Source: Tetramitus jugosus (taxonomy: Eukaryota > Heterolobosea > Eutetramitea > Acrasida > Vahlkampfiidae). Taken from it: a stretch of DNA of 64,000 nucleotides. Of this stretch, positions 46,025-57,986 are shown in pieces (positions within the stretch are counted from its first letter, which is position 1; every line of letters starts with the position of its first letter). Location of the stretch: assembly GCA_937625935.1 (NCBI GenBank), contig OW569351.1, forward strand, positions 186,001 to 250,000. The letters are read 5' to 3'. Position numbers and translations under genes: made by a program. A model generated the notes under the pieces. The model saw nothing but the letters and a program-made list of their open reading frames with translations, ran no database searches and was not told where the DNA came from.

Positions 46025-47425
46025 CTACGCAATTGGTGTCATGTGATACATAGTTATGCCATGGGGAGCAACAGCGATACTCAAACTGTCTTTCACAATA
46101 CCCAGATACCTTCTAGCCCAAAGATCCTTGACGTAGAACTCTTTCTGCGATGGCACCTTCAAGTGATCCTTCCAAGAGAGTTCAACATTTGCGATTCCGA
46201 AATAAGGGTCATTCTCCACCTTTCCTGCTCTATTGAACAAGATGACAGCATATGCATCGTTGGATAATTGCTTAACCCAAACTTCTGTTCGCACACACGA
46301 GTTGGACTTGTTGAGGAGACATTCACCTGAGGTGACATTGACTCCCTTGAGACTCTCGGCTGCCATGTATCCTTGCTTGCCCAACGCGTCTTGATTCACT
46401 GCAATGACATCTCTGTTTGTAATGATATCAAACACCCATGGTTCCATGCTTCTCAAATCTCTCAAATCATTTCCGAGCAGCAGAGGAGAGTTCAACAGGG
46501 ACCACAGAGAGAAATGGGCAATGGATTCCATGGGTGTCAATTGACCGGCACTTGTCTTGACTCCCACTTCCAACATGTCTGGATCGTTCCAAGAACCAGG
46601 TGCAGAGTACTTGTACAAGTCTCTGTTGGCATCCAACAGAGTCATGACAGTGTTCCAGTTGGCGGCAATATCACCAGTCGTACGCCACGAGTTGGCCATC
46701 TTGGGTGCCCATTCCCATGGTGCCTTCACTCCCCAGTTGCAAATCGAGTAGACAATGGGTCTGCCAGTACTGTTCAGAGCCTTGCTCATACGATAGTAGT
46801 CATTCCATGGTGCTTCCTTTTGTTCATCTGTCGAATGACAATAATCAAACTTCAAGTAGTCAATTCCCCATTCGGCAAACGTATCGGCATCGATCTCATA
46901 ATAATTGTAGCTACCAGGATAGCCTTGGCACGTCTTGAGTCCAACATCACTGTAAATACCAAGAAGCATACCTTGACTGTGAGCATACTTGGCCAATCCT
47001 TGAATGCCATTGGGGAATCGAACGGGATCAGGAACCATTCTAAATGTTTTTGGATCTCTATCCATCATTGCCCAGCAATCGTCAATATTGACATAACGAT
47101 ATCCAATATCTCTCAATCCACTCCTGACCATGGAGTCGATTGTTTGAACAATGACTGACTCGTTGATCTTGCATCCAAACCTATGTACATGTATACCAGA
47201 TCAGAAACACAAGAATAATAATCAGTGTTAGTTGCTGTTGGATTGATTGACTTGCGACATATGGAGCATTTCATAGAGAAAGATAACATACTGATTCCAA
47301 CTGTTGAAACCCATGGGAGGAGTTCTTGCCAGGCCATTGTCGTAACCGTGTATCGACGTAACCAACGACACTAACCACAAACTTACTGCGATCGCTCTTG
47401 TTGCACAACTAGTAGACTGAAGCAT
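46025..47425 (-). CDS. Secreted alpha-galactosidase (GH27)
   Basis: Exon 1 is 47425-47292 and exon 2 47180-46025, with a 111-nt GTATGT...TAG intron; 429 residues. The signal peptide (AIAVSLWLVSLVTSIHG) precedes the GH27 opening LARTPPMGFNSWNQFGCKIN, which is rebuilt by the splice. NIDDCWA, the nucleophile motif YLKFDYCH and the acid/base motif SWRTTGDI are in place, followed by APGSWNDPDMLEVG and a C-terminal beta-domain. It would release terminal alpha-galactose from food polysaccharides or glycoconjugates in the lysosome or outside the cell. It resembles plant and fungal secreted enzymes. GH27 also includes alpha-N-acetylgalactosaminidases. Confidence 0.92.
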
Positions 47426-47998
47426 TGATGTTTTGAATTGGTTTTTGCCCTTACCTTGACATCACCCACCTTGTTGACAGAAAGGTCAACCAATTCGATG
47501 TTCGGGCCTTTTAGATTCCAATGGATAAATTTGGCCACCAACGTCCAGAACGGCCAAGACACACGCTTCAGCGAGAAACAGCAAGAGATTTCCAACAACT
47601 GAAGAAGCAATAGATTGATCCAATACCCAAGAGTTTCATTTCTGTTTCAGAACGAAAACTTAATCACTGGATGACTAACTTTCTACAATTCTTTATTCAT
47701 TAGTTTGATATCTCTAACTCGAAATTTAATAATGATTTATTTAATATCACTCAATATATTATCAAACATTTTACTTATATAATATTAAGATAACTATTAT
47801 TTACCGAAAATGTAACCAAAGTAAGTTTAATTCAAAACATATCGACTAACATGCAATAATTCGTTTATGTGAGACTTGAATGATGGAAGCCGTGATATGA
47901 TGTTCGTTAACTGTGCTGCTTCGTCGTTTTTGGGATGGTGATTTTTACGCCAAATTTGGTACCCAAACGGCCTCCAAATTATTTCGAACCACACAAAC
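47426..47998. other. Divergent intergenic region between alpha-galactosidase and the MFE-2-like gene
   Basis: 573 nt. The middle (about 47690-47830) is very AT-rich. Just upstream of the galactosidase start, a short minus-strand stretch at about 47610-47460 reads protein-like (IHWNLKGPNIELVDLSVNKV) and ends near a GTAAGG donor. It could be an unrecognised 5' exon or a gene relic. A reversed E2F-like string (ACGCCAAA) lies at 47947-47954. Confidence 0.35.
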
Positions 47999-49675
47999 AT
48001 GTTCAAAGGAAAAGTTGCCATTGTGACCGGATCGGGCAATGGTCTCGGATTAGCCTATGCCAAGGCTCTTGCCTCACAAGGATGCAAAGTTGTCATCAAT
48101 GACATTGGTTTGGAGTCGCCTCATGGTGGTGGTGATGCTGATCACCAAAAAGTTGTGATTCAATCGTCATCTGTGGCCAATCGTGCAGCCAATGAACTGA
48201 ATGCACTGTATGGCCAAGGAACAGCAGTGGCCAATGAGACACCAGTGTGCTATGATCGTGCAGGTGAGATTCTCGAGTGTGCCATGAAACATTTTGGTCG
48301 CATTGACTTGTTGGTCAACAATGCAGGCATCGTGAGAGACAAGGTGTTTGAAAAGACGAGTGAAACTGATTGGAACATGTTGTTGCAAGTTCATTTGAGT
48401 GGTGTGTTTCGATTGTCTCAACTCGTCTATGCTCAATTGCAACAACAGTACAAGATGAATCAGAAGAAGAATAGTCAAAGAAGCAATCAGGGAAAGATTC
48501 TATTTGTGAGTTCAGTGGCAGTGTACGGTAGTTTTGGTCAGACGGCATACGGTGCCATGAAGAGTGCACTCATTGGACTGTGTGCCAGTCTGTCACGTGA
48601 GATTCAAATGAGAAAATATCCATTCCACGTGCACACCATTATGCCATTGGCTGACTCGCGCATCCTCAGAACGAGTCACCTGCCTCAAGATGTGTATGCC
48701 ATGCTCAGTGTCGATTCCATTCTGCCTCTGTTTCTCCACGTGTGCAGTGACTCTTGTCTCATGAAGCAACCATATGAATCTGATGGTAATGGTGGTGATG
48801 AATCAGTCATGGTTGCTGCGACAGTGCCATGCGATGTGTTTGAAATGGCAGGTGGTCAACTGTTTCGCGTTCAACTACAGAGAACATCACAACCAATTGC
48901 CACGGTCGATGCAAACAACCAAGTCATCATAGTAGGCAATCGTAGTGCTGGTGCTGGAGGTGGTGGTGCAAATACAACAACAACCACACCATCATCATCA
49001 CTCCAATCATTTGATTGCAGTGATGATGCAGTGGCTCACTTGATTCAGAGCATTACTCAACAACAACAACAACAATCAAGACAAAGAACGTATGTGTCAT
49101 TCATTGTTGAACTCGTTTTTTTTACAAAATGTACTTACAGGGTATTCGAATTTAGATCTCCTCCCGTGAAACACATTGCAGCAGCAACCAGTAACAGCAG
49201 TCAACAACAAAAAGGATCAACAACTTCAACCACAATGTCATCCACCACCAACAACAACAACAGCAACAACTCAACAACAACAACAACCGACAATAGTGAA
49301 CTGGCATCTCTCTTCCAATTGATTCAACTCAATCTGAATGACATGGCAAAGAGTGATCAAGTACGCATCAACAACACTTTTCTCTACAAATTGTCAGATG
49401 ATAAGAAATACTTGTTGGACATGGGTCATTTCACTCTGAAACAATTGACATCATCTGATGATGAGAAGAATGGTGAAGCAGCAGCAGCAGATGTGACCAT
49501 TACAATGAAAGATGAAGACTTTATGAATTTGATGAGTGGCAAGTCACAGCCCGCTCAAATGTTCTTTGCCAAGAAATTAAAAGTCGATGGTAATTTGCAA
49601 TTGGCAATGAAGATGATGACCATGAGAGAAAAGTTGACTGCACCGAGAAAAGATGCCTTGTCATCCAAGTTGTAA
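47999..49675 (+). CDS. Peroxisomal MFE-2-like 3-hydroxyacyl-CoA dehydrogenase with SCP2 domain
   Basis: Exons 47999-49089 and 49141-49675; 541 residues after removal of a 51-nt GTATGT...CAG intron. The intron is a multiple of three and free of stops, so an unspliced reading also looks intact. Residues 1-300 are a short-chain dehydrogenase closest to the HSD17B4/MFE-2 (R)-hydroxyacyl-CoA dehydrogenase: VAIVTGSGNGLGLAYAKALA, VVINDIG, LLVNNAGIVRDKVFE and catalytic YGAMK. A Gln/Ser/Thr/Asn-rich linker leads to an SCP2 sterol-carrier domain (MTMKDEDFMNLMSGKSQP-like) and the C-terminal tripeptide SKL, a canonical PTS1. The hydratase-2 domain that lies between them in animal MFE-2 is missing. A peroxisomal beta-oxidation role is likely. 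HSDL2-type function is the alternative. Confidence 0.85.
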   Translation: MFKGKVAIVTGSGNGLGLAYAKALASQGCKVVINDIGLESPHGGGDADHQKVVIQSSSVANRAANELNALYGQGTAVANETPVCYDRAGEILECAMKHFGRIDLLVNNAGIVRDKVFEKTSETDWNMLLQVHLSGVFRLSQLVYAQLQQQYKMNQKKNSQRSNQGKILFVSSVAVYGSFGQTAYGAMKSALIGLCASLSREIQMRKYPFHVHTIMPLADSRILRTSHLPQDVYAMLSVDSILPLFLHVCSDSCLMKQPYESDGNGGDESVMVAATVPCDVFEMAGGQLFRVQLQRTSQPIATVDANNQVIIVGNRSAGAGGGGANTTTTTPSSSLQSFDCSDDAVAHLIQSITQQQQQQSRQRTYVSFIVELVFFTKCTYRVFEFRSPPVKHIAAATSNSSQQQKGSTTSTTMSSTTNNNNSNNSTTTTTDNSELASLFQLIQLNLNDMAKSDQVRINNTFLYKLSDDKKYLLDMGHFTLKQLTSSDDEKNGEAAAADVTITMKDEDFMNLMSGKSQPAQMFFAKKLKVDGNLQLAMKMMTMREKLTAPRKDALSSKL

Positions 49676-49722
49676 ATCTGTCAATGCAAACAATAAAAGG
49701 AAACAGATTTTCGACATCTTTA

Positions 49723-49760
49723 TTTTGGCGCTCAATCTCTCAATGACAGATGGCGCCAAA
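49723..49760. promoter_or_regulatory. Paired TTTTGGCGCT / TGGCGCCAAA elements upstream of formin
   Basis: TTTTGGCGCT (49723-49732) and, in opposite orientation, TGGCGCCAAA (49751-49760) lie 92-129 nt before the formin ATG at 49852. They are 18 nt apart. Confidence 0.4.
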
Positions 49761-49851
49761 TTGTCTGTGCCTCAAATCTCGCGTTTTTGCAACCAAAACA
49801 CAACACACAAAAAGACACAATAGAGATTGGATTGAGCCAGTGAGTGTGATA

Positions 49852-52800
49852 ATGAAAAAACTCTTGTCCTTTGTGACGAATCGTGTATCGATTGGTGGTA
49901 CGCACACGGACGTGATTCGTGGTGGTGCATCCAATGCTACGACAACAACAACAACAGTCAACAGAGTTCAACTCATTCCCATTCATGATGACATTTTGTG
50001 TATGTAGATGTTGTTCATCATCAATCTATCAACATAATGCTCACACACACACACTCTTCTTATGTATCATACATGACAATATTGTCACTCTTGACTGTTG
50101 TGATGCATCACAGTTCATCACTATGAATACAACAATAACAATACATATACAAAGTTTTGTGCCAACCATAACAATCATCATCAATCATTGGAACATGATG
50201 AGCAAGTGCACGATGAATACATTCAAATCATCAATGACATTCGAGATACGATTACTGTTGATTACTTTCAAGTGAGAAAGATATTGGTGGTCAATTGTAC
50301 CAGTACCATTCTACCAGAGTCATCCTTTGATATCGATATTATCAGTGGTAGTACAACCCGCATGGATGAATCCAGCAGTCATAGTATGGCATCCATGTAT
50401 TATGCATCAGCTGCTGCAGCACAAATCAATGAACAACCATCAATTCACCTCATTCAACTACAACAGTTGATGAACATGAATCATGTGTACATGGAACAGT
50501 TGCACGTTCTGTATCAGTTGTGTCATGAAATTTATACACTTCATCAGTCATTGCTCGTACTGGAGCCATCTGTGGAAGAAGCAACAGAGTCAGATGATGA
50601 GAGATTGTCATCCGAACAAGTCATGATTGTATTCTTTAGTACCAGTAGCAATAACAATAGCAACCATATGAATCATAGCAATCATCGTTCTTCACAACAA
50701 CAACAACAACATCAATGGGTCAATCATCACTCTTGTCTCACCAATACACTATTGCTCATGAGTTGTTACATGGAGTATGCCAATGGTCATTTGGTTACAT
50801 CCATGGATGCTTGTTTAAACATGATTGGACAATTGCCCAAACTCATGAAATGGAACTTTTATAATCACAACAACAACAACAATAACAATAACAATAATAG
50901 CAATAATAATAGTAGTAATAATAGTAGTCATTCATATACGAGTGCTCTTCAACAAATGATTGGTGGTACTGGTGGTAGTTGGCAACAAGTACAACAACAA
51001 CAACAACAAGTACAGGAAGAAAGAGCAGCAGAAGAGGGTGTCACTCTGCTGAACTCGGAACAAACCACAAGTCATCAACAACAACAACAACAACAACAAA
51101 AGAATGATCATACAGCCAATACAACCAACGCAACCAATACATCCAATGAGTTGATGAACAGAGTGATAATGATGAATAATCATACGGGTATTGAGAATCA
51201 ACCATCAATGATGAGACTATGTAAATTCTTTTCTCATTTGTTGCAGGATCCATTGCCTGATATCACACCTGTTCAATTGAGTCACTTGCAATGGACATTT
51301 TCACAGGGTCATGGAAGTGATGGCACTCATAGTGGTAGTCATCAGGATCAAATGATGACAATGATGATTAATCATGGCCACTTTGTTTATTTCATCAAGT
51401 GCAATGATACAATCATCTATTGTTCATCACCCCACAATCAATACTCTGTTCCATTGGACAATAGCATGGTCATGGGTGATTTTTGTCTGTTTTGTTATTG
51501 GGTGTTGGACGATGAGTTTCACAAGGTGTTTCGATTGTCATTCAACACCATGTTTCTCTCTTCTGCTACTACTACTACTGCTGCTTCTTCTTCTTCATCG
51601 TCGTCATGTAATACTCTCGTCTTGAACAGCCAACAACTAGATTGGATACACAATCACAGGCATGCACTCCCCTTCCAATACCTGTTCCAAGACTTGACGA
51701 ATATTCAAATTCAGTTGCACTATAGACCAATGCCTCAATTGACAACGATTAACCATGCCTTTACTCCTCACAACAATCTTCAAAAGAGTAGTGTAGCACC
51801 ACCACTGCCATTTGCCTACTTGAATGATGCAAAAAAGTATAGAGAGCATCTCGAATACCACATTTCACAGTCTCCATTCTACTATATTAATGAGAACAAT
51901 GGCAACTCGGTTCACAAGTATCGTACCACTGAGCACTATGGTATTGCAACGACAAACGCTCAACATACCAACAACAAGCTTGTACCATCGACTCATCAAA
52001 TGAGAGGCATGAATCGTGTCATGCAAGAACTAGAGAACAAAATTAAGAGAACATTGAAGAAGGCACAGGACAAGTATCTCATCCCATTACAATCCTCTAC
52101 CACTTCACTCTACTATGGCAACAATGAACACAGAGATACAAATGGCAGTGTAACGATGACATTTGATTCTCCAATGTCTGTCGATACCAATAGCACTATA
52201 ATCAATTCGAGTACGGTCATGAACCAGTCTCAACTGTTGTTTACGATTGATCAAGCATCTCCAAACATGAGCATGACTCATTCAAGAATCAGACACTTGA
52301 AATCATCGGCAAGAAAGAGCAATAGCAACACGCCATCAAGTGAACTTGCCAGAAGACTAAAGCTCTCTGTCGGAAGTAACAGTGCTGTTCGCTCTCCATC
52401 GAGTGTTGGTCAGAAGAGAAGAAGGGACAGCATTGATGATGGTCAAGTCAACAAACTGTTGGACTTTTCATTTGCAGATGACATGGATGCACCGAATCAC
52501 AAGAACATTAAGGAAGAACAACAAGGATTGTTGTTGGACTTTAGTGATCCTTCTCCGAGTGATGAACTAACCCACAAGAGCAACAACAACAAGACGAACA
52601 ACAGTGATTCGCTCTTGTTGGATATGAGTATGGATGTGACTGATCTGTCGACAAATGTGGTCAATCCATCACAGCCTCCTCCACCACCACCCATGAACCT
52701 TCCACCACCTCCTCCTCCACCACCAGCACCACCCTTGAATATGCCACCAATGCCTCCTTCCATGTCTGGTTTGTTGTCTTCCAAATCATCGTCAACGGCA

Positions 52801-54309
52801 CCTGTTCATCATGTTCCATTGAAGCGATTGCACTGGGCTCCATTGAGAAACAATGAGCTCACTCAATCGAAACACAGTGTATGGAAAAACGTTTCACATG
52901 TCCAATTGCCGAGCATGACTGAATTTGAAAGCTTATTCTCAAGGCAAGCCACAAACATTCCCTCTGCTGCATCGACTGCATCATCAAAGAAAAATCACTC
53001 AAATGCAGTTGACAAAGTAACTGCCTCAAACTCAACTGATGTTGCAACCACGAGCGCAAAAAATAAGGTTGAGAAGAGTGATGTGGAGCAAATGACACCG
53101 ATTGTATCCGCTCAGCAAGCCAGGAATGTTGAAATTGTGATTAGTAGCCAGTTTAGGTCACTTGTCGATATGAAAGCATCTGACATTGACACCAGATTTA
53201 GCAAATTGAAGAGAGCGATTGAATCATTTGACACAGACATATTGGATCATTCAAAACTTTGTAACTTGCATGGTTTTATGACCACTATCATGACCAGTGA
53301 TATCATTGATGCTTTTGATAAGATACCATCCGATAGAGCCAAGTTTCTACCACAAGCTGAACAGTTCCTGTACGTGCTCAACACCATAAACAGAGTGGCT
53401 GATCGGTTACAGACCATGAAATACATTCACACGTGGCACAGTGTGTATGAAACACTGGTCGCAAGAGTGTCATGTAAGCTGAGCACATGTGAACTGCTTG
53501 TGCAAGATGACCTGCTGTTGAATAAGATTGTCTTACCTTACATTTTAGTGATGGGTAACACAATGAACAGAGATACAGGTGCGCGACTGGGTAGCGCTAG
53601 TGGATTCAATTTGGATGTGCTTCCAAAATTGGCAGACACAAAGGCACAGTGTCACATTATGGCTCTTCCAAAGAAAGATACGGACTCGATGACTGATACT
53701 GAAGAAGAATCAGTCACGTCGTCCATTGTCCAGAACAGTTCATTCACACTCATGCACTATTTGGCTCATGTGCTGGAGTCGTTTGCTGATGCATCGTTCC
53801 AAGAGGGATCTGACATCAATTGCAGCATGGACGAAGAGTCATCTGTTTTGCCCAGTGAGTTTTACAAGCAACTCGACAAACCAGTTGAACAGTGCATGAA
53901 AATTACCACAACCACTATTTTGTCTCTCTTGAGTGAGTTAAACAGGCATGTTCATCACTTTGAGTCCGAGCTGAAGTTTGTGTCAAGTGATTCATCTGCC
54001 TATTCAAAATTGGAAAACATTTGTAAGATATCATCCTCTCAATTAGAGTCAGTGACTGATATTGTTGAAAAGTACAAGAGCACATATGATTACATGTTGG
54101 AGTACTACCACTTCAAAAATGCCTCTGAAAATTCGAGTTCCAATCGTGAGGAATCGAACAGTGGCAGTATTGATGAAGTGTTTGGAATACTTTACAAATT
54201 TATTTCCAGTTACAAAGCTGCCTATTTTGACAACCAAGACTTGAGGAACAAACAACAAGAAAAAATGAGGATCATGGCGAGATTAGCAAAGAAGCGACGA
54301 TTGGACTAA
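49852..54309 (+). CDS. Formin (FH1-FH2 actin nucleator)
   Basis: Exon 1 is 49852-49999 and exon 2 50114-54309, with a 114-nt GTATGT...CAG intron; 1447 residues. The large exon has no ATG at its 5' end, so exon 1 (MKKLLSFVTNRVSIGG) supplies the start. The N-terminal ~900 residues hold helical parts rich in Asn, Gln and Ser and show no canonical GBD/FH3 that I can recognise. FH1 is a compact poly-proline block at about 900-935. FH2 follows (about 950-1420): VPLKRLHWAPLRNNELTQ, LHGFMTTIM, FLYVLNTINRVADRL, MGNTMNRDTGARLGSASGFN and LMHYLAHVLE. A basic tail (RLAKKRRLD) ends it. Formins nucleate and elongate unbranched actin filaments with profilin. Confidence 0.9.
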
Positions 54310-54478
54310 ACTTCTTGTAACGATTCGCTTATTAGAGACTTATCCACTTTTAATTTATTTATGCATGCATGCTCAAACAGATCGACGAATGTTCAGTTCT
54401 GTGATGATTTGCACTGCTCACTCAATAAAATATTCCAAATATTTTGACATTGGACTGTCAAGTGGCATTGTGAACAAA

Positions 54479-55162
54479 ATGAAACATTCCACATTGCTAC
54501 TGCTCGAAGAATTGAGCAATGATCACACCTGGTCTGAATCGAACAAAACAGCTTTAGATAGCAGCACAATATTAAATGACAGTCTTGATAGCATCAATTT
54601 CGAGTACATCAAGGTGATGAAGGATTCTGAGAACTTTTTGAATTCGCCACTAGCAGGCCGGTTGTCAGAACCAAGTGCTAGTCCCAGAAAAGACACAACC
54701 GAGAGAGAATGTCTGAAATTGAAAGAGAGTATCGAAGGGGGAAAACTGAACTTAAAACTTATTGGGGTTCGAAAAACATTGAAGAATGACGAACAACTGT
54801 ACCATGAGCTCAATGAAGAAATGGATCTCGTTCAACGACAGATAGAATCAAGTATACAGAATCAAGTTGAGTATAAACCTCGAAGGAGTCAACCAACTGC
54901 TAGTGGAGCCACTGAATCGATATTTCGAGCCTACACACTGGCCATGGAGGCGTGTCAAACAGTAAATCAGGAACTCGGCACAACTCTTCAGGACTTTGAT
55001 ATGAGTAAACGTCGGATGATTGAAACAATCGAGGAATACAAACGACAATATGGGTACATTAGGGTTGATCCTGTTGCATCTGACAAGAATGACACAGATA
55101 TATTATCACACCTCATCCGCAAAAGCGATAGGATGATCAAAGACAATAGATTGAAACTGTAG
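54479..55162 (+). CDS. Unidentified 227-residue coiled-coil protein
   Basis: The frame is open from 54365, but the ATG at 54479 (gaacaaaATGAAACATTCC) has the best leader. The earlier ATG lies only 56 nt after formin. The product starts MKHSTLLLLEELSNDHTW and has a Ser/Glu-rich middle (SASPRKDTTERECLKLKES). A long helix follows, with heptad-like spacing (YHELNEEMDLVQRQIESSIQ, then MSKRRMIETIEEYKRQYGYI). I recognise no family. The neighbours are cytoskeletal genes (formin upstream, kinesin-13 convergent, 84 nt away), which hints at nothing firm. Confidence 0.6.
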   Translation: MKHSTLLLLEELSNDHTWSESNKTALDSSTILNDSLDSINFEYIKVMKDSENFLNSPLAGRLSEPSASPRKDTTERECLKLKESIEGGKLNLKLIGVRKTLKNDEQLYHELNEEMDLVQRQIESSIQNQVEYKPRRSQPTASGATESIFRAYTLAMEACQTVNQELGTTLQDFDMSKRRMIETIEEYKRQYGYIRVDPVASDKNDTDILSHLIRKSDRMIKDNRLKL

Positions 55163-55246
55163 TACTTGTAAAAATTGTTCCACAAGACGAAACTACATGG
55201 GCACTTTTAATGTGTTAAGTTTACTCTGCCTAACTACACTGTGAAA

Positions 55247-57667
55247 TTAGTTGTTTGGTGCTCTCTTTGCGGCAAAGCTCTTGCTGAGAATCTGTTCCTC
55301 CCGTAGATGCTGTTGGAATTCAGCCAATTTATCTCGCAAACTCTTGATTGCATGCACCTTTCGCACGAGAAGTTGGTCCAGATTTGTGACATATTTATCA
55401 ATAGCTGATTGAGGTTGTTCGACTTCATTTAGTAGTTTCATTTCCTGCTTCATAAGCTCCATGACATCATCGATATGCTGTCTATGAGCAGCAATTACCT
55501 CCTCTTCCTCTTCTAAAATTTTGTTAATTAGTTCTTCATGAGCACGTTCCAATTCCTCCTCACTGACAGCATTGAGCCCTCCAGCAACAATACCATTAAT
55601 GTCACTATCCTCCTCTTCGTCCTCCATTTGATAATCATCTTCGATTGCTTTGATGTCATCATCATCATCAGAATTGCTATACATTTGTCCCATATCTTCA
55701 TCATCTTGATAATCATCTTCCTCTTCAATTTCATTCGCCTTCTCTCCTCGTAATTGGGCCATCTGTTGTTTATAGAGAGCTTGACGTTGTGCGTGCTCTC
55801 GTTGAATATTAACATTCTGTCTTGCAACAGCCATATTTTGCTCAACTTGTTTTTGGACTTGATGTTCTTTTATCCTCTCTCGTTGCTTCAACCTCTCTTG
55901 GGCACTCTGCTTTCTCATTTCTTTTACTCTGTCAGCATATCGAAGGGTATTTAATGTATGCTCACAGGATGAAGAGGAAGGAGCCACATTCGCAATCATG
56001 ACAGTTCTTGAATTGCCAATGAAGGAATCTTTAAGTACCTCTGTGAGTTTACTGCCTCTGAATGGCACATGCTTACTTCCCTTGTCGAGAGAGCGAATAC
56101 ATTCCTTTAGAGCCAACAAGCTCTTATTGATATCAGCACCCTCCATACGTGTTTGTTTGTCGTTGTTCATAGTATCTGCACCACGTTCACTACCAGCAAG
56201 ATCAATAAATGAAAACTTGCCAAAAACCTTGTTGTTTCCCTTCAACTTAATACAGATTTGCAGAATAGCATGTGAACGAGATGAATCACTATTTGCACCA
56301 GTTGAGCCAGTAGCTCTAATACTATTTCCATAATCAATCACTTGCATGAGAGAGTTCACATCGTTGACCTCCATCTCAGAAAGACCCACAATATTCACAT
56401 TTCCTTTAGAATCCTCTCTTGCAAACAACTTGTTGCGATTATTTAACAAATCATACAATTTACCACCATAAATCTCATAAAAACTGAGATAAATCATCTG
56501 ATTCGCTTCCAATCGTTCAAATATGTCAATTGCGGCCAACAGATACAAACCCTTGTTTGATTGTTTTCCCATCATTGTAAAAGTCTTTCCACTACCGGTT
56601 TGACCATAAGCGAAGCATGTAGCTCTTCCACCGGCAAACACGTGCTCAACCAACAACTTTGCAGTCCTGTCATATATATCAACGTTTGACGCACGAGCAT
56701 CAAAAACCTCGTCAAAGCAAAAGTCATGCTGCTCTACATATTTCGTCAAATCAACCTTTTGTTTTGGTTCATGAATAATGAGTTGTAACTCATTGACCAC
56801 CTCGAGAATATCAGTGTCTTGAGTACCCTCTTCCTTTGGATTCAATGGACGCTTTCTCACGGCCACTATAATCTTTGATTGCCTCTTCTTCTTGGCAGCG
56901 GCAGCTGCTGCGGAGGCACCACCTTTATTCAGCACCCCGGCCAAAATCTTGTTTGCTGCGGGAGCTCTTGGCAAAGGATCCTTTCGATTGCCTCGAGCAG
57001 AATTTGGTTTGCTGAGAAGGTTGTTGTTGGAGGAAGACCTTGCTGGGGCAGCTCTACCACCGTTCAATAAATCATACCGCTGTTGAGGTGTCTGTCCATA
57101 AGCAGCATTATTGGCCGAATGAACCTCAAAGAATGTGTCTTGATTTTCAAGACTGGCTGGATGAGCCCTTGAAATGGCAGTGTCCCAATCCAATAGGTCC
57201 TCTCCATTCAAGTTCTCCTTCTCTTCGTCCAACAGTGTTCGACCACTACCACCACTAACGCCACCACCCATCACCATACCATCATGAATACCACCACTGC
57301 TACCATCATAGAAGCCATTCTTCAAATCCAGAGCTTCACAATTATCCAATGCCAAATGTTCATTGAGCATGTATTGATTATTATTCTGGTGTTGTTGTCT
57401 GTAGGTTGACTCAGATGACGAAGCATTGTTGTTGTTCATCTGTTGTTGTTGTAGCTGTTGAGAGAAGTCTCCCCTCTTGACCACTTGCAACAACTCAAAA
57501 AACTTTTTCCTGTCATTCTTGCTAGAAAATCCAACCTTTGAGCTCAAGTCTTGTAAATTCATTGTTGTAAGGTGATCAATTCCAATGCCAATTTGCTTAA
57601 ATTGTGAATAATAATCTTCCAACTTGGCCAGTTGAAGATATCTATATAATTGATCATTGGAAGACAT
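55247..57667 (-). CDS. Kinesin-13 microtubule depolymerase with N-terminal SAM-like domain
   Basis: An 806-residue single-exon protein. Residues 1-70 ([20 protein letters not shown]...[17 protein letters not shown]) resemble a SAM domain, as in KIF24-type kinesin-13s. The motor (about 265-590) starts [16 protein letters not shown]. It carries the class-defining KVD finger ([15 protein letters not shown]), the P-loop [15 protein letters not shown] (about 350), SSRSHAIL and [11 protein letters not shown], and closes with [15 protein letters not shown]-terminal coiled coil with acidic blocks follows. Kinesin-13s do not walk. They remove tubulin from microtubule ends in spindles and control flagellum length. 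The motor is internal, as expected. Confidence 0.95.
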   Translation of the reverse strand: MSSNDQLYRYLQLAKLEDYYSQFKQIGIGIDHLTTMNLQDLSSKVGFSSKNDRKKFFELLQVVKRGDFSQQLQQQQMNNNNASSSESTYRQQHQNNNQYMLNEHLALDNCEALDLKNGFYDGSSGGIHDGMVMGGGVSGGSGRTLLDEEKENLNGEDLLDWDTAISRAHPASLENQDTFFEVHSANNAAYGQTPQQRYDLLNGGRAAPARSSSNNNLLSKPNSARGNRKDPLPRAPAANKILAGVLNKGGASAAAAAAKKKRQSKIIVAVRKRPLNPKEEGTQDTDILEVVNELQLIIHEPKQKVDLTKYVEQHDFCFDEVFDARASNVDIYDRTAKLLVEHVFAGGRATCFAYGQTGSGKTFTMMGKQSNKGLYLLAAIDIFERLEANQMIYLSFYEIYGGKLYDLLNNRNKLFAREDSKGNVNIVGLSEMEVNDVNSLMQVIDYGNSIRATGSTGANSDSSRSHAILQICIKLKGNNKVFGKFSFIDLAGSERGADTMNNDKQTRMEGADINKSLLALKECIRSLDKGSKHVPFRGSKLTEVLKDSFIGNSRTVMIANVAPSSSSCEHTLNTLRYADRVKEMRKQSAQERLKQRERIKEHQVQKQVEQNMAVARQNVNIQREHAQRQALYKQQMAQLRGEKANEIEEEDDYQDDEDMGQMYSNSDDDDDIKAIEDDYQMEDEEEDSDINGIVAGGLNAVSEEELERAHEELINKILEEEEEVIAAHRQHIDDVMELMKQEMKLLNEVEQPQSAIDKYVTNLDQLLVRKVHAIKSLRDKLAEFQQHLREEQILSKSFAAKRAPNN

Positions 57668-57986
57668 TGTATCACTGCGTTGCAGTACAATACAGGTAAG
57701 GTTCGATCAAAGTGAAACAGAGTTGGCAACAATGTTAGTATGATAAAATGCGATTTTTCACCATGTAAGGCAGACAGTGATGTTGTTCCGACAAGGAGAG
57801 TACATACAGCAATCGCACAACAATCAATAGTGATTCGGTATGACTAACCAGAGAAGTTTTATGGTCAATATGTCTTGGTGATTTTTTGCCTCGACAAAAC
57901 TCAGGTTTAGACGTTACAGTCGTATTTGAGCGCGAAAATTACCGTATTTTTTGGCGGTAAAAGATTCAAGTCGGAGCCGTTTGATT
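57668..57986. other. Intergenic region upstream of kinesin-13 with E2F-like strings
   Basis: 319 nt with no gene. TTTTTTGGCGG (57946-57956) and GAGCGCGAAAA (57928-57938, E2F-like in reverse) lie next to each other 260-290 nt upstream of the kinesin ATG. Confidence 0.4.

Noticed and set aside
50188..50250. Formin start at 50188
   Set aside because: The codon there is TTG. Exon 1 at 49852-49999 with a GTATGT...CAG intron supplies an ATG in phase.
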